Origin: Clostridium bowmanii
GTDB lineage: Bacteria; Bacillota; Clostridia; Clostridiales; Clostridiaceae
Direction: 5' to 3'
Length of the DNA: 64,000 nucleotides
Assembly: GCF_018861315.1 (NCBI RefSeq)
Contig: NZ_JAHLDL010000006.1
Span: 115,421-179,420, forward strand
Positions 53,625 to 62,695 of this stretch are shown piece after piece (position 1 is the stretch's first letter; each line of letters starts with the position of its first letter). Made by a program: the position numbers and the translations under genes. The notes below the pieces were generated by a model that worked only from the letters and a program-made list of their open reading frames with translations, ran no database searches and was not told the origin of the DNA.

Positions 53625-54467
53625 TTAAATATTTAATGAATGCTTGTATATTTCTGACTTAGGAATTCCTCTGTCCTTTGCTACTTTTTTCATAGCATCT
53701 TTTTTATTTATACCTTCACTTATGTATCTTTCTATATGTTCTTCTATAGTTAGCATTTCCCATTTAGCTTTTTCATCTTTATCTATCTCTTCCTTACTTT
53801 TACCTTCAATTACCAATACATATTCTCCTCTTGGAGCTTTCTCTTTATAATATTCTATAGCCTCTTCTAAAGTTAGCCTAATTATTTCTTCATAAATTTT
53901 TGTAAGTTCTCTGCACATTGATATTTTCCTATTGCCAATATTCTCATATAAGAATTCTAAAGTACTTACAAGTCTATGAGGTGCTTCATAGAAAATTAAA
54001 GTTTCACTTCTATTTAGTAAATCATCAATAATAGGCTTTCTTTCTTTCTTCTCTCTAGGTAAAAAGCCTCTAAATATAAATTTTGTAGTATCAAGGCCTG
54101 AATATACAAGCGCAGTAGTGATTGCTGTGGCTCCAGGCAATACTTCAAATTTTATGTTCTGCTCTATACACTTTTTAACTATAACACTTCCAGGGTCTGA
54201 TATCCCGGGAGATCCAGCATCACTAATTATAGCTATATTTTTACCTTGTTTAATCTGATCAATTAAGTTTTCACTTTTTCCTTGTTCATTATGTTGATGG
54301 TAACTTATAAGTGTTTTTTTTATATTAAAATGATTCAATAGTTTTAAGCTTTGCCTTGTATCCTCTGCTGCTATAATGTCTACATCTTGTAGCACTTCTA
54401 ATGCTCTTAAGGTAATATCCTTTAGATTTCCTATAGGAGTTGGAACTAAGTATAATTTTCCTATCAT
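53625..54467 (-). CDS. rsmI: 16S rRNA (cytidine1402-2'-O)-methyltransferase
   Basis: A 280-residue tetrapyrrole-methylase-fold enzyme that methylates C1402 of 16S rRNA. It has LVPTPIGNLKDITLRALEVL, AAEDTRQ, SDAGSPGISDPG, LPGATAITTAL and FIFRGFLPREKKER. The second ATG is chosen, as AAAGG has proper spacing for it. It lies downstream of the YabB-like methyltransferase, as in Bacillus, with an inverted repeat between them. Confidence 0.95.
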   Translation of the reverse strand: MIGKLYLVPTPIGNLKDITLRALEVLQDVDIIAAEDTRQSLKLLNHFNIKKTLISYHQHNEQGKSENLIDQIKQGKNIAIISDAGSPGISDPGSVIVKKCIEQNIKFEVLPGATAITTALVYSGLDTTKFIFRGFLPREKKERKPIIDDLLNRSETLIFYEAPHRLVSTLEFLYENIGNRKISMCRELTKIYEEIIRLTLEEAIEYYKEKAPRGEYVLVIEGKSKEEIDKDEKAKWEMLTIEEHIERYISEGINKKDAMKKVAKDRGIPKSEIYKHSLNI

Positions 54468-54527
54468 TATTATCATCCTTTACTATGTAATATTTGTATT
54501 AAATCATCTCCTGCGGAGCTGCAATAT

Positions 54528-54634
54528 TAACGACTTCAGAAGGAGATTTATATTTCCACTGAAGCTTTCTATTTATTAGGACATGTAACTTCCACTTATA
54601 GAAGCGGGAGACTTTCCTTCTGAAATGTCGTTAA
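54528..54634. repeat. Imperfect inverted repeat, possible small mobile element
   Basis: TTAACGACTTCAGAAGG (54528-54543) and CCTTCTGAAATGTCGTTAA (54616-54634) are inverted, with a two-base bulge. Inside, TTCCACTGAAGC and CTTCCACTTATAGAAGCGGGAG form imperfect hairpins of the kind seen at the ends of IS200/IS605-like elements. No transposase is present. Confidence 0.55.
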
Positions 54635-54664
54635 ACTGTTCTAATTTAATAATTGTACCTATCA

Positions 54665-55408
54665 TTAGATATTATCCGAATTGTACATATCTTTAATTTC
54701 CTGAGTATATCCGCCATCCGACGTGTGAACGTAGAGAGGTGTATCCCATTTTAAAAAGGTTCCTCCATCTCTTTGTCCTTCAATGAGAACAATATTAGGT
54801 GCCTTATTCACACTAGGATGCACCATTCTTATACGTTTAGGCTCAATTTTATGCTTCCTCATGGTGCATAAAATATCAACTAGCCTATCTGGTCTATGTA
54901 CCATATATACTCTTCCACTATCCTTAAGTATAATCCTAATTGCAATAATTACGTCTTCTAACGTGCAACAAATCTCATGTCTTGCTATAGCATTTTTACC
55001 GTTTAAATTTATAAGTCCTGAATTTTGAAGCTTATATGGTGGGTTAACCGTAACAACATCTACTTTTGGAATGCTTTTAACAAGTTCTGTATTTTTTAAG
55101 TCTCCACATATAAATTTGATTTTTTGCTCTAAATTATTATACTGAGCGCAGCGATTAGCCATGTCAACCAGTTCTTCTTGAATTTCTAAACCCATTATAT
55201 CACTTGCATAAGTCTTACCTGCTAATATGAAGGGAATTATACCGGTACCAGTACATAAGTCAACAACTTTAGCATTTCTTCTTACTTTAGCAAAATTAGC
55301 AAGCAATACTGCATCTATACCAAATCGAAAAGCATCTTTCTTTTGAATAACCTGGATATCCTTTAAATTAAGATCATCCAAAGTCTCATCATCTCTTAAA
55401 AACTCCAT
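54665..55408 (-). CDS. tRNA1(Val) (adenine37-N6)-methyltransferase-like
   Basis: A 247-residue SAM-dependent methyltransferase of the TrmN6/YabB group. SAM motif VVDLCTGTGIIPFIL, acidic motif GLEIQEELVDMA and catalytic NPPYKLQ are clear. The start chosen is MEFLRDDETLDD after AAAGGGG; a longer frame adds 22 residues without support. Position next to rsmI matches yabB in Bacillus. Confidence 0.9.
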   Translation of the reverse strand: MEFLRDDETLDDLNLKDIQVIQKKDAFRFGIDAVLLANFAKVRRNAKVVDLCTGTGIIPFILAGKTYASDIMGLEIQEELVDMANRCAQYNNLEQKIKFICGDLKNTELVKSIPKVDVVTVNPPYKLQNSGLINLNGKNAIARHEICCTLEDVIIAIRIILKDSGRVYMVHRPDRLVDILCTMRKHKIEPKRIRMVHPSVNKAPNIVLIEGQRDGGTFLKWDTPLYVHTSDGGYTQEIKDMYNSDNI

Positions 55409-55609
55409 TATGTATCCCCTTTCTACGTAATTTACATTCACTATATAAATAGCATTAAGAGAAGTATACCCCAATTTTTGTTTCTAAATCAAGAGGGTAC
55501 ATATTTATAAACTAATAAATTCATAATTCCTAGCTTATAAAACTACTATTACTAGCTATTGTTGAATATATATTATATTATATAATAATTGATTTTAATG
55601 AGGTTTTAA

Positions 55610-56266
55610 ATGGAACTAATATTGTACCCTTTTAAAAATATAATCTTCAATAAAAATTCTGTGTTATTAGATGCGTCTTTTTTACTTAGCTTGATATATG
55701 ATGACGATATTAAGCATAGTGATTGTTTATCCTGCTTAAAACAGCTTTCTGAAGGTGGCTCGGAATTTTACACTACTAGTATCATATCCGCAGAGGTTTT
55801 AAATCAAATACTTTACAAATTATTTGTTAGCGACATTGAGTGCAAAATAAATAATACTAGGCCCTATAACTCAATTGACAACATTAAGTCTATAATAAAT
55901 AGCTTTAGCCGCCATGATACAAAAATATTAAAGCAAAAAAAAGAAGACAGACTTATTCATATACCCTATAAAAGATATTTTGACAATATTTCAAAAAATT
56001 CCATGAGAAGAAAGCTATTGAACATCTATTACAATAAGTCCGTAGAAATAATATCTGAACTTGAAAAAATTATAAACATAAAATATCTTAACATTACTGA
56101 AGGATGTATCTCTCTAGTTAAAAAATTCATGTGTGAAAATTTATTGTCTGTAAATGATGCTTATCATCTAGCTACTGCTGAATTTAATAATATAGATTTT
56201 TTACTGACTTTAGATGGTGACTTTATTTTTGCTGAAAGTAGTAAAATGAAAATACTTAAGATTTAG
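55610..56266 (+). CDS. PIN-domain protein (VapC-like nuclease), orphan
   Basis: A 218-residue protein. The first aspartate is in VLLDASFLLSLIYDDD, the glutamate in ISAEVLNQIL, and the later acidic set in SVNDAYHLATAEFNNIDFLLTLDGDF. These are the PIN metal ligands, so it is probably a metal-dependent RNase. It is longer than typical VapC (about 130), with an insertion of about 80 residues rich in lysine in the middle. No antitoxin gene lies upstream or downstream, so a toxin role is unproven. Confidence 0.8.
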   Translation: MELILYPFKNIIFNKNSVLLDASFLLSLIYDDDIKHSDCLSCLKQLSEGGSEFYTTSIISAEVLNQILYKLFVSDIECKINNTRPYNSIDNIKSIINSFSRHDTKILKQKKEDRLIHIPYKRYFDNISKNSMRRKLLNIYYNKSVEIISELEKIINIKYLNITEGCISLVKKFMCENLLSVNDAYHLATAEFNNIDFLLTLDGDFIFAESSKMKILKI

Positions 56267-56272
56267 CAAATT

Positions 56273-56318
56273 AAAAAAGAAGCCCATTTTGAATTTCTCA
56301 AAATATGCTTCTTTTTTA
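56273..56318. terminator. Bidirectional terminator
   Basis: AAAAAAGAAGC pairs with GCTTCTTTTTT around TTTTGA/TCAAAA, between convergent genes. Confidence 0.85.
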
Positions 56319-56324
56319 TGGCTA

Positions 56325-56993
56325 TTATTTAGGTATATAGATAAGTGTACCCTCTTTTATAGCATTCTCATCTGTTATTTTATTTGTTTCTTTTAACATT
56401 TCTATGGCCTGTTTTACATTATAAGTAGCCATATTATTTTTAGCAATTGAAGTTAAAGTATCTTGTTTTTTAATCATATACTTACTAGTATTATCATCTG
56501 CAACTACAGCTTTTGATGTTTCTTTCGATGTTTCATTTGATTTTTTGTAAGGAATTACTATCTTCTGCCCCACTTCAATTTTATATTTTTCATCCATGCT
56601 ATTTCTATTTTTAATAAATTCAAGTACTTTGATCTTATCCTGACTAGGCATATATGTTTCTACTATACTAAACACTGTGTCATCTTTTTTAACAGTATAT
56701 ATTCCAACATCTGTTTTGTCATTTATATAAGTTGAATCCATTTCATTACTACTTTTTCCTTGAATATTTTCGACTTCATTTTCGTTTGTTATTACTTTTT
56801 TTGTTATTACTTCATTTGTTAATGCCTCATTATTACCCTCTGGTATTAAATTATCACTTTTCACTATACTATCGGCTGGTGTTTTTATATTAGTCGCATT
56901 CTCTCGTCCTCCAATAAACCTTAAAGCAAAAAATACTCCTAAGATTAGTACAACAATAGTGGAAACACTAATTATTCCTTTTTTCATTTTCAT
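56325..56993 (-). CDS. Membrane-anchored protein with two LysM domains
   Basis: A 222-residue protein. An N-terminal membrane helix (about 5-24) is followed by a linker with TNEVITKKVITNENEV and two LysM domains (YTVKKDDTVFSIVETYM...IVIPY and YMIKKQDTLTSIAKNN...IYIPK). LysM binds N-acetylglucosamine in peptidoglycan. No enzyme domain is present. The ATG after AAAGGGG is chosen over one 18 bases upstream. Confidence 0.85.
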   Translation of the reverse strand: MKMKKGIISVSTIVVLILGVFFALRFIGGRENATNIKTPADSIVKSDNLIPEGNNEALTNEVITKKVITNENEVENIQGKSSNEMDSTYINDKTDVGIYTVKKDDTVFSIVETYMPSQDKIKVLEFIKNRNSMDEKYKIEVGQKIVIPYKKSNETSKETSKAVVADDNTSKYMIKKQDTLTSIAKNNMATYNVKQAIEMLKETNKITDENAIKEGTLIYIPK

Positions 56994-57123
56994 ATTTATA
57001 ACCCCTTTCATATTTATTAGTAATTATTTACATTTTAATTATTGACACAATTTAAAAATCTCATACACGTAATTCTTTTGTTTCAAATAATATTATCAAT
57101 ATATGTTAGAATAATTCCTAGTA

Positions 57124-57165
57124 AAAAATGAGATTGTTAACCCATAAATATAAGTTAACAATCTC
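57124..57165 (-). terminator. Terminator after ykuS
   Basis: GAGATTGTTAAC pairs with GTTAACAATCTC, followed by ATTTTTT on the minus strand. Confidence 0.85.
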
Positions 57166-57191
57166 TATATTTCCTAATATTTCCTATCATA

Positions 57192-57449
57192 TTATTTTTT
57201 ACTTTTCTCTATTCGTAGCACAACTTCCTCCGCTGTCATTCCAGTTGCATCAATAATTGAAGTATTTGAGATAGTATCCTCTATTCCCATAACGTTTTGA
57301 TTTTCACCTGTAACAACAACTGCATCATACTTGTTTAAAAAATTACCTGCATTTTTTTTTCTATTATCAAATTCTTTAACTTTATATCCTTCTTTACATA
57401 AGTAATCACTAATTGCGGTTAATCCATTTTGAACTGCTACTTTCTTCAT
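57192..57449 (-). CDS. YkuS family protein (UPF0180)
   Basis: An 85-residue cytoplasmic protein. KKVAVQNGLTAISDYLCKEGYKV, YDAVVVTGENQNVMGIEDT and IIDATGMTAEEV match the UPF0180/YkuS family. Its role is unknown. AAGGGAG precedes the ATG. It has its own terminator. Confidence 0.9.
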   Translation of the reverse strand: MKKVAVQNGLTAISDYLCKEGYKVKEFDNRKKNAGNFLNKYDAVVVTGENQNVMGIEDTISNTSIIDATGMTAEEVVLRIEKSKK

Positions 57450-57549
57450 ATTTCACACTCCCTTCAAAGTTATTATCTCCAATTTTAAAAAGTGTATTCA
57501 AATGTCGCCATTATACTTTTACATTAATATAATAAAAAACCAGATAAAA

Positions 57550-57592
57550 AAATACCAAATAGTAGTTATTTAAACTATCTACTCGGTATTTA
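57550..57592 (-). terminator. Terminator after the HMA-like gene
   Basis: On the minus strand AATACCGAGTAGATAG pairs imperfectly with CTACTATTTGGTATT, followed by T7. Confidence 0.75.
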
Positions 57593-57623
57593 TAATAATC
57601 TATTAAATTTAAAATTTGTTTAT

Positions 57624-57827
57624 TTATATAACTGCGAACCCAGCATCTTCAATTGATTCAATTAGATTATCTAATGAAATGAAATAATCATCATATATTA
57701 TTTCTATCTCTTTAGTTTCGCTATTTATTTGGCAAGCAATAACTCCTTGATTATTTGATATTGCTACATTAATGTTACTAATATCATCTGAAGTACCCAT
57801 ATTGCACACTTTTATAACTGACCTCAT
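57624..57827 (-). CDS. HMA-like ferredoxin-fold protein without the metal CxxC
   Basis: A 67-residue protein with the beta-alpha-beta pattern of heavy-metal-associated domains: SVIKVCNMGTSDDISNINVAISNNQGV, then VNI-like strand, then DNLIESIEDAGFAV. The CxxC expected near residue 10 is replaced by MGTSDD, so it should not bind copper. It follows ricT by ten bases and shares its operon and a terminator. A role with RicT is inferred only from position. Confidence 0.7.
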   Translation of the reverse strand: MRSVIKVCNMGTSDDISNINVAISNNQGVIACQINSETKEIEIIYDDYFISLDNLIESIEDAGFAVI

Positions 57828-57837
57828 CTCTATCCTC

Positions 57838-58755
57838 CTAGTTATCTTTGAATAATTCTTTTATTATATATGAATCTCCTTCATTTTCAACCAATTCTAA
57901 TTTTAATTTAATATCCTCCACTACTACAGCATCTTCATAGCTTCCAGATATTAATGTTAGGTCTTCAATTTTAACCTCCACTATTTCCTCATCACTACCA
58001 TTAAGTTTTATCTTAATTTTCACAGCTTCTTTTACAACACTATTTCCGATAACTTGTGATCTACCATAAGGTGTATCTACTATTGACCCGACTGTAGGTA
58101 GTGTTTTTCTTATTTTTTCATAAGTATCCTGTTCATAATTTAAACAACACATAAGTCTGCCGCAAATACCTGAGATCTTTGTAGGATTTAATGATAAATT
58201 TTGCTCTTTGGCCATTTTTATAGACACTGGTGCAAATTCTCCTAAAAAAGTAGAACAGCACATAGATCTACCACATGGTCCAAGCCCACCTATCATTTTT
58301 GCTTCATCTCTAACACCTATTTGTCTAAGTTCTATTCTCGTTCTAAATACAGCTGCTAAGTCCTTTACCAGTTCTCTAAAATCAACTCTTCCATCTGCTG
58401 TAAAGTAAAATATGACTTTGTTATTATCAAAAGTATACTCTACATCAATGAGTTTCATATCAAGCTCATGCTTGTGTATCTTATCTAAACATACCTCATA
58501 GGCTTCCTTTTCTTTTCTTTTATTTTCTGCATCTTTTTCTGCATCCACCTCTGTAGCTTTTCTGATAACACATTTAAGAGGAGCTACTATGGCTTCTTCT
58601 TTTATTTCCTTTATGCCAATAACACATTCACCAAATTCTATTCCTCTTACTGTTTCAACAATAACCTTATTGCCCTTTAGTATATCTATATCGTTTGGGC
58701 TAAAATAATATATTTTACCAGCTTTTTTAAATCGTACTCCTATTACCGTAACCAT
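57838..58755 (-). CDS. ricT: PSP1 domain protein RicT (YaaT)
   Basis: A 305-residue protein. PSP1 domain VIGVRFKKAGKIYYFSPN... and YTFDNNKVIFYFTADGRVDFRELVKDLA, then a cysteine-rich stretch GGLGPCGRSMCCSTFLGEF and ISGICGRLMCCLNYEQ that holds iron-sulfur clusters in RicAFT complexes. In Bacillus it activates RNase Y mRNA processing and sporulation phosphorelay. Start overlaps the holB stop closely. Confidence 0.95.
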   Translation of the reverse strand: MVTVIGVRFKKAGKIYYFSPNDIDILKGNKVIVETVRGIEFGECVIGIKEIKEEAIVAPLKCVIRKATEVDAEKDAENKRKEKEAYEVCLDKIHKHELDMKLIDVEYTFDNNKVIFYFTADGRVDFRELVKDLAAVFRTRIELRQIGVRDEAKMIGGLGPCGRSMCCSTFLGEFAPVSIKMAKEQNLSLNPTKISGICGRLMCCLNYEQDTYEKIRKTLPTVGSIVDTPYGRSQVIGNSVVKEAVKIKIKLNGSDEEIVEVKIEDLTLISGSYEDAVVVEDIKLKLELVENEGDSYIIKELFKDN

Positions 58756-58756
58756 T

Positions 58757-59701
58757 TTAAACCTCCTGCATTTTAAGTAACATTACTTCGAACGTAAGCC
58801 CTGGGTTAACGTTCCCATCTAAATTTTCTCTAGTATCATTTATTATATTTATAATACCATTTAATTTGTTAAATGAAAACGTATTAGCTAATTCTTTTAT
58901 ACTCAATAACTTATCTATGTTAATAATTAAATTTTCTTCTTCAATCTCTTTATATATTATAGTATCCCTAACATATGAAAGAAATGCAGTTAATATTTCT
59001 TTAAAGTTTTCTTTTTGACCAGATAATTTCTTTTCATATTTTATTAACTCTTCTGTTCCCACACTATTAAGTTGTAGTAATATTTCCAATGTTATCTTTC
59101 TAATATCCTTAAAATTGGTATCAACCATAAACTTTTCTGCTTTTCCAGGTATACCATCACTAAAAGCTATAACAACTTTTAGTTCCTCTAAAGGTAACCC
59201 AGAATAATTTATTTTTAAAAATTCTTCCATCTCATTTACATTTAAGTTCTTCAACTTGTGTATTTGACATCTTGATTTTATTGTATCCAATATAATTTCA
59301 AGGTTCTCACATAATAAAAATATAGTCACATTATTAGGTGGTTCCTCAACTGTTTTTAAAAGTGCATTCTGAGCTTGCACTGTCATTTTATCAGCATGAT
59401 AAATAATTACAACTTTTTTATCACCTTCATAGGGTTTTTTATTAATTTCTTCAATTAAAGTTCTTATAGAATTAACACCTATTGTGCTTTTATTTTTTTC
59501 TAAGCGCCATTCCACTAAATCAACGTATTGCATATCTTTATTCTTTCCTAAAATTTTGAACCCTATGTTCCTTGCGAGTTTACTCTTACCTATTCCATCC
59601 TCTCCAACTAAAAGATGAGCATGTGATAACTTATCTAATTTTATGGATTTACTTATTTGATTCTTTATACCATTGTGGCCTATTATGCTTTCAAAACTCA
59701 T
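58757..59701 (-). CDS. holB: DNA polymerase III subunit delta'
   Basis: A 314-residue clamp-loader subunit. It has SHAHLLVGEDGIGKSKLA (P-loop variant), VVIIYHADKMTVQAQNALLKTVEEPP and a Sensor-1-like ILDTIKSRCQIHKL. It helps load the sliding clamp. It precedes ricT by one base, in the Bacillus gene order. A 13-base stem without T run lies before its ribosome binding site (59719-59752). Confidence 0.94.
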   Translation of the reverse strand: MSFESIIGHNGIKNQISKSIKLDKLSHAHLLVGEDGIGKSKLARNIGFKILGKNKDMQYVDLVEWRLEKNKSTIGVNSIRTLIEEINKKPYEGDKKVVIIYHADKMTVQAQNALLKTVEEPPNNVTIFLLCENLEIILDTIKSRCQIHKLKNLNVNEMEEFLKINYSGLPLEELKVVIAFSDGIPGKAEKFMVDTNFKDIRKITLEILLQLNSVGTEELIKYEKKLSGQKENFKEILTAFLSYVRDTIIYKEIEEENLIINIDKLLSIKELANTFSFNKLNGIINIINDTRENLDGNVNPGLTFEVMLLKMQEV

Positions 59702-59718
59702 TTTAGTCCTCCATACAT

Positions 59719-59752
59719 ATAAGCAAGTATAGATTTATATATACTTGCTTAT
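59719..59752 (-). promoter_or_regulatory. Intercistronic hairpin between darA and holB
   Basis: ATAAGCAAGTATA (59719-59731) pairs perfectly with TATACTTGCTTAT (59740-59752). The holB ribosome binding site GGAGGAC follows directly. No T run, so attenuation or mRNA processing is more likely than simple termination. Confidence 0.5.
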
Positions 59753-59758
59753 AATTCG

Positions 59759-60088
59759 TTATACCTTTATATACTTATCTACGTCGACTACAAATACATT
59801 TGCTCCACCTGCGTCCACTTCAATAGGAAACGGCATATATACTCCTGTGGATCCTGCTACAGGTGATGGTGAAGTTACTATTTGCTTTCTTGCCTTACAT
59901 ACTTCCTTTATAATAACTAAAACTTCATCTACCTTTTCTTTTTCTACACCTAGTAGTAATGTTGTATTTCCTGATTTTAAAAACCCACCTGTAGTTGCAA
60001 GCTTTGTAACCCTAAAACCTTTATCCGTTATCACTTCAATTAAATCACTTGCATCATCATCTTGTACTATTGCTATAACTAATTTCAT
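59759..60088 (-). CDS. darA: Cyclic di-AMP receptor DarA (YaaQ/PstA)
   Basis: A 109-residue PII-like protein that binds cyclic di-AMP as a trimer. It has KLVIAIVQDDDASDLIEVI, TTGGFLKSGNTTLLLGVE, and SPSPVAGSTGVYMPFPIEV of this family. Its target is not known. It starts 13 bases after tmk stops. Confidence 0.95.
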   Translation of the reverse strand: MKLVIAIVQDDDASDLIEVITDKGFRVTKLATTGGFLKSGNTTLLLGVEKEKVDEVLVIIKEVCKARKQIVTSPSPVAGSTGVYMPFPIEVDAGGANVFVVDVDKYIKV

Positions 60089-60101
60089 ACGATCCCATCC
60101 T

Positions 60102-60722
60102 TTATAATTTTATTTTTTTAATAGCCTTTATTATATCTAAATGTATTTCATCTACATTTCTATTACCATTGATTACTTCTATTTTATCATATTTCTTGCA
60201 AATGTCTAAATAACCTTCAAAAACTTTTTTATGAAACTCATTTCCACTGTTTTCTAAACGATCTAATGTCCCTTGCATTTTTTTTCTTCTTAATCCTTCT
60301 TCATATGGAATGGTAATCATAAATATTAAATCCGCCTCAAGACCATCCAGTGCCGCTTCATTAATGTCCTTAATTCTTTCCATTCCAAGACCTCTACCAA
60401 TGCCTTGATACACCATTGAAGAATAAACAAACCGGTCACATATAACAATTTTGCCTAATTTCAATGCTGGTTTTATAACCTCACTAACTAGTTGTGCGCG
60501 AGAAGCGGCATAAAGTAATGCTTCACACATATAACTCATATTAGAGTTATCATTGTCCAGGATTATTCCTCTTATTTTTTCACTAATTTCTGTTCCACCA
60601 GGTTCTCTTGTTCTTACCACTTCATAACCTATTTCCTTTAGATATTTTTCCAATAATTCTATTTGAGTAGTTTTTCCTGACCCATCTGGTCCTTCAAGTG
60701 TTATTAGACGACCTCTTTCCAT
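60102..60722 (-). CDS. tmk: Thymidylate kinase
   Basis: A 206-residue enzyme that phosphorylates dTMP to dTDP. P-loop LEGPDGSGKTTQ, the DR(Y/F) motif VICDRFVYSSMVYQG, and TREPGGTEISEKIR are conserved. Start follows GGTGGAGGGG. It is in the operon decarboxylase-tmk-darA-holB-ricT. Confidence 0.96.
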   Translation of the reverse strand: MERGRLITLEGPDGSGKTTQIELLEKYLKEIGYEVVRTREPGGTEISEKIRGIILDNDNSNMSYMCEALLYAASRAQLVSEVIKPALKLGKIVICDRFVYSSMVYQGIGRGLGMERIKDINEAALDGLEADLIFMITIPYEEGLRRKKMQGTLDRLENSGNEFHKKVFEGYLDICKKYDKIEVINGNRNVDEIHLDIIKAIKKIKL

Positions 60723-60773
60723 GCAATCCCCTCCACCTATAGATATATATTAATATAAAACAATAATATATAT

Positions 60774-62222
60774 CTATTTTTCTACTGTTGCTATTTTTCT
60801 CTCATTAATTCCAAGCACCGTTACGTTACACTTCAGGTAATATTCTATGATAGCGATGCTAATCTCATCTAGCCTTTCTCCAGGCATTACAATAGGTATT
60901 CCTGGCGGATAAGGCACTATTGCGACAGCACTTATTTTACCTGCTGAATTGCTTACTTCTACCATAGTTTTTTTTCTATCCATTACTTCATATGGATACA
61001 TAATGCTTATAGGAATACCATAATCTATTAAATCTACATATTCCTGCTTTAAAGTGTCTAAATCACAGTCTTTGAGAGCTATGTATAATTTTTTAAAATC
61101 TTGCGACGTATTAAATGGAGAAAATATTAAAACCACATTCCTACTATCACTCATTTCAGCTTGAATTTTATTTAGTCTTAAATATTCTAATAACTTATGT
61201 CCGCTGTATCCTTTAGGTACATTTAATATGTACCTTGTTAAATCCATAGTATATTTATTGATATCTTCATTATGATTTCCTAATATCTCTCGCAAATCCT
61301 CGATACCTAATATGTAAAATTTTTCTAAGCTATTAATTTTTCCTCTATAAACTTGGCATAGCTTAATTAACTTTTCATAATCACTTTCACCATACTCCTC
61401 CATATAAAATCTTGCATAATCCATGGAACATAAAAGCATATAAGAAGGACTTGTACTTAAAAAAGCACTTACATAGAAATCTACCTTACTAATATTAATA
61501 CCCGTTCCTACATGTAAAAAAGCTGTTTGTGTTAGACTAGGTAGTGTTTTATGTGCACTCATAACTACCATATTTGCTCCCATTTTTAAAGGGCTTTTAG
61601 GTAGTAGGTCTGAGGCATCAAAGTGTGCCCCATGAGCAGCATCCACTAATACCTTCATATCAAATTTTTTCGCCATATCAATTACATATTGTAAATCAAA
61701 GCATATGCCGTAATAATTAGGGTATGTAACCATAATTCCTTTTGCATCTTTATTTTCATTAATTAAATAAAAAAGATGCTCCTTATCTAAAGGCATCGGA
61801 GCATCATATTTCGAAAAAATTTTATTTTTAATGTATACTGGCCTTAGTTTTCTCATAATAATGGCATTGAATATGGAACGATGGCAATTTCTCTCCACAA
61901 TAATTTTGTCGCCTTCATTAAAAGACGAAAAAATCATAGCTAAATTGCCACTGGTACTACCATTCACTAAAAAATAAGATTTAATACTTCCATAGTATTC
62001 ACTCAATAATTGTTGAGATTCTTTTATTATTCCATCTGCTTGATGTAGATTATCTAGTCCATCAACCTCAGTAATATCTCCTTTTATAAAATTTTCATAA
62101 AGCTCCTTGCCTTGCACCGTTTCTATAAAACCAAGCCCACCTTTATGCCCCGGCATACAAAAGGAGACATTTTTTTCTTTTATATATTTTAACACTCCAT
62201 CTACAAGTGGTAGTCTTGACAA
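60774..62222 (-). CDS. Orn/Lys/Arg decarboxylase-like PLP enzyme (YaaO)
   Basis: A 482-residue pyridoxal phosphate enzyme. The PLP lysine is in MSAHKTLPSLTQTAFLHVG, with FLVNGSTSGNLAMIFS and VLVDAAHGAHFDAS. The C-terminal domain has PYPPGIPIVMPGE. It lacks the N-terminal receiver-like wing of the large inducible decarboxylases, like Bacillus YaaO and SpeA; the substrate (arginine or lysine) is not decided. The start is TTG, overlapping the gin gene by 22 bases. Confidence 0.9.
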   Translation of the reverse strand: MSRLPLVDGVLKYIKEKNVSFCMPGHKGGLGFIETVQGKELYENFIKGDITEVDGLDNLHQADGIIKESQQLLSEYYGSIKSYFLVNGSTSGNLAMIFSSFNEGDKIIVERNCHRSIFNAIIMRKLRPVYIKNKIFSKYDAPMPLDKEHLFYLINENKDAKGIMVTYPNYYGICFDLQYVIDMAKKFDMKVLVDAAHGAHFDASDLLPKSPLKMGANMVVMSAHKTLPSLTQTAFLHVGTGINISKVDFYVSAFLSTSPSYMLLCSMDYARFYMEEYGESDYEKLIKLCQVYRGKINSLEKFYILGIEDLREILGNHNEDINKYTMDLTRYILNVPKGYSGHKLLEYLRLNKIQAEMSDSRNVVLIFSPFNTSQDFKKLYIALKDCDLDTLKQEYVDLIDYGIPISIMYPYEVMDRKKTMVEVSNSAGKISAVAIVPYPPGIPIVMPGERLDEISIAIIEYYLKCNVTVLGINERKIATVEK

Positions 62223-62413
62223 TCCTTAGTCACTCCTCTTGGTATAAACTGTACCAAAGTCTTCCTTATACAGTTCTTATAATATTCATAAAAATCCGTA
62301 TTCGCCTTTGCTTTTATAATTCTTTCTTCACAATTAGTACAAAGTCCTCTTCCATTTATTATTATACCATCATTTAGAGGCTTTCTACATATAATACATT
62401 TTTCTTTTTTCAT
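62201..62413 (-). CDS. Sigma-G inhibitor Gin (CsfB)
   Basis: A 70-residue zinc-knuckle protein with CIICRKPLNDG and LCTNCEERI (two CxxC), matching Gin, the anti-sigma-G factor that delays late forespore genes. The start is the ATG after AAGGGGGAAATT; a longer frame adds eight residues. Its place before the YaaO-like gene matches csfB of Bacillus. Confidence 0.9.
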   Translation of the reverse strand: MKKEKCIICRKPLNDGIIINGRGLCTNCEERIIKAKANTDFYEYYKNCIRKTLVQFIPRGVTKDCQDYHL

Positions 62414-62695
62414 AATTTCCCCCTTAATATTGCTCACTTAAATCGTCCCCTTTAGTGGCGTTAAAACTACCTAAAGTATAGCCTCTTACAATATATTTTA
62501 TTCAGCTAAGTCCACTTTCTTATTTTGTCCACAAAATAAAAAAGAATATATTTATTTACATTTTAATTGGAAATATACTATTAAAAATAGTTATTTGACC
62601 TTTTAAAACTTTATTTCTTATTATCAATATATTTATGCACCTTAGGTTATACTAAATATGTAAATAATAACGAAATTTCGAGAGGGGCTCATTAT

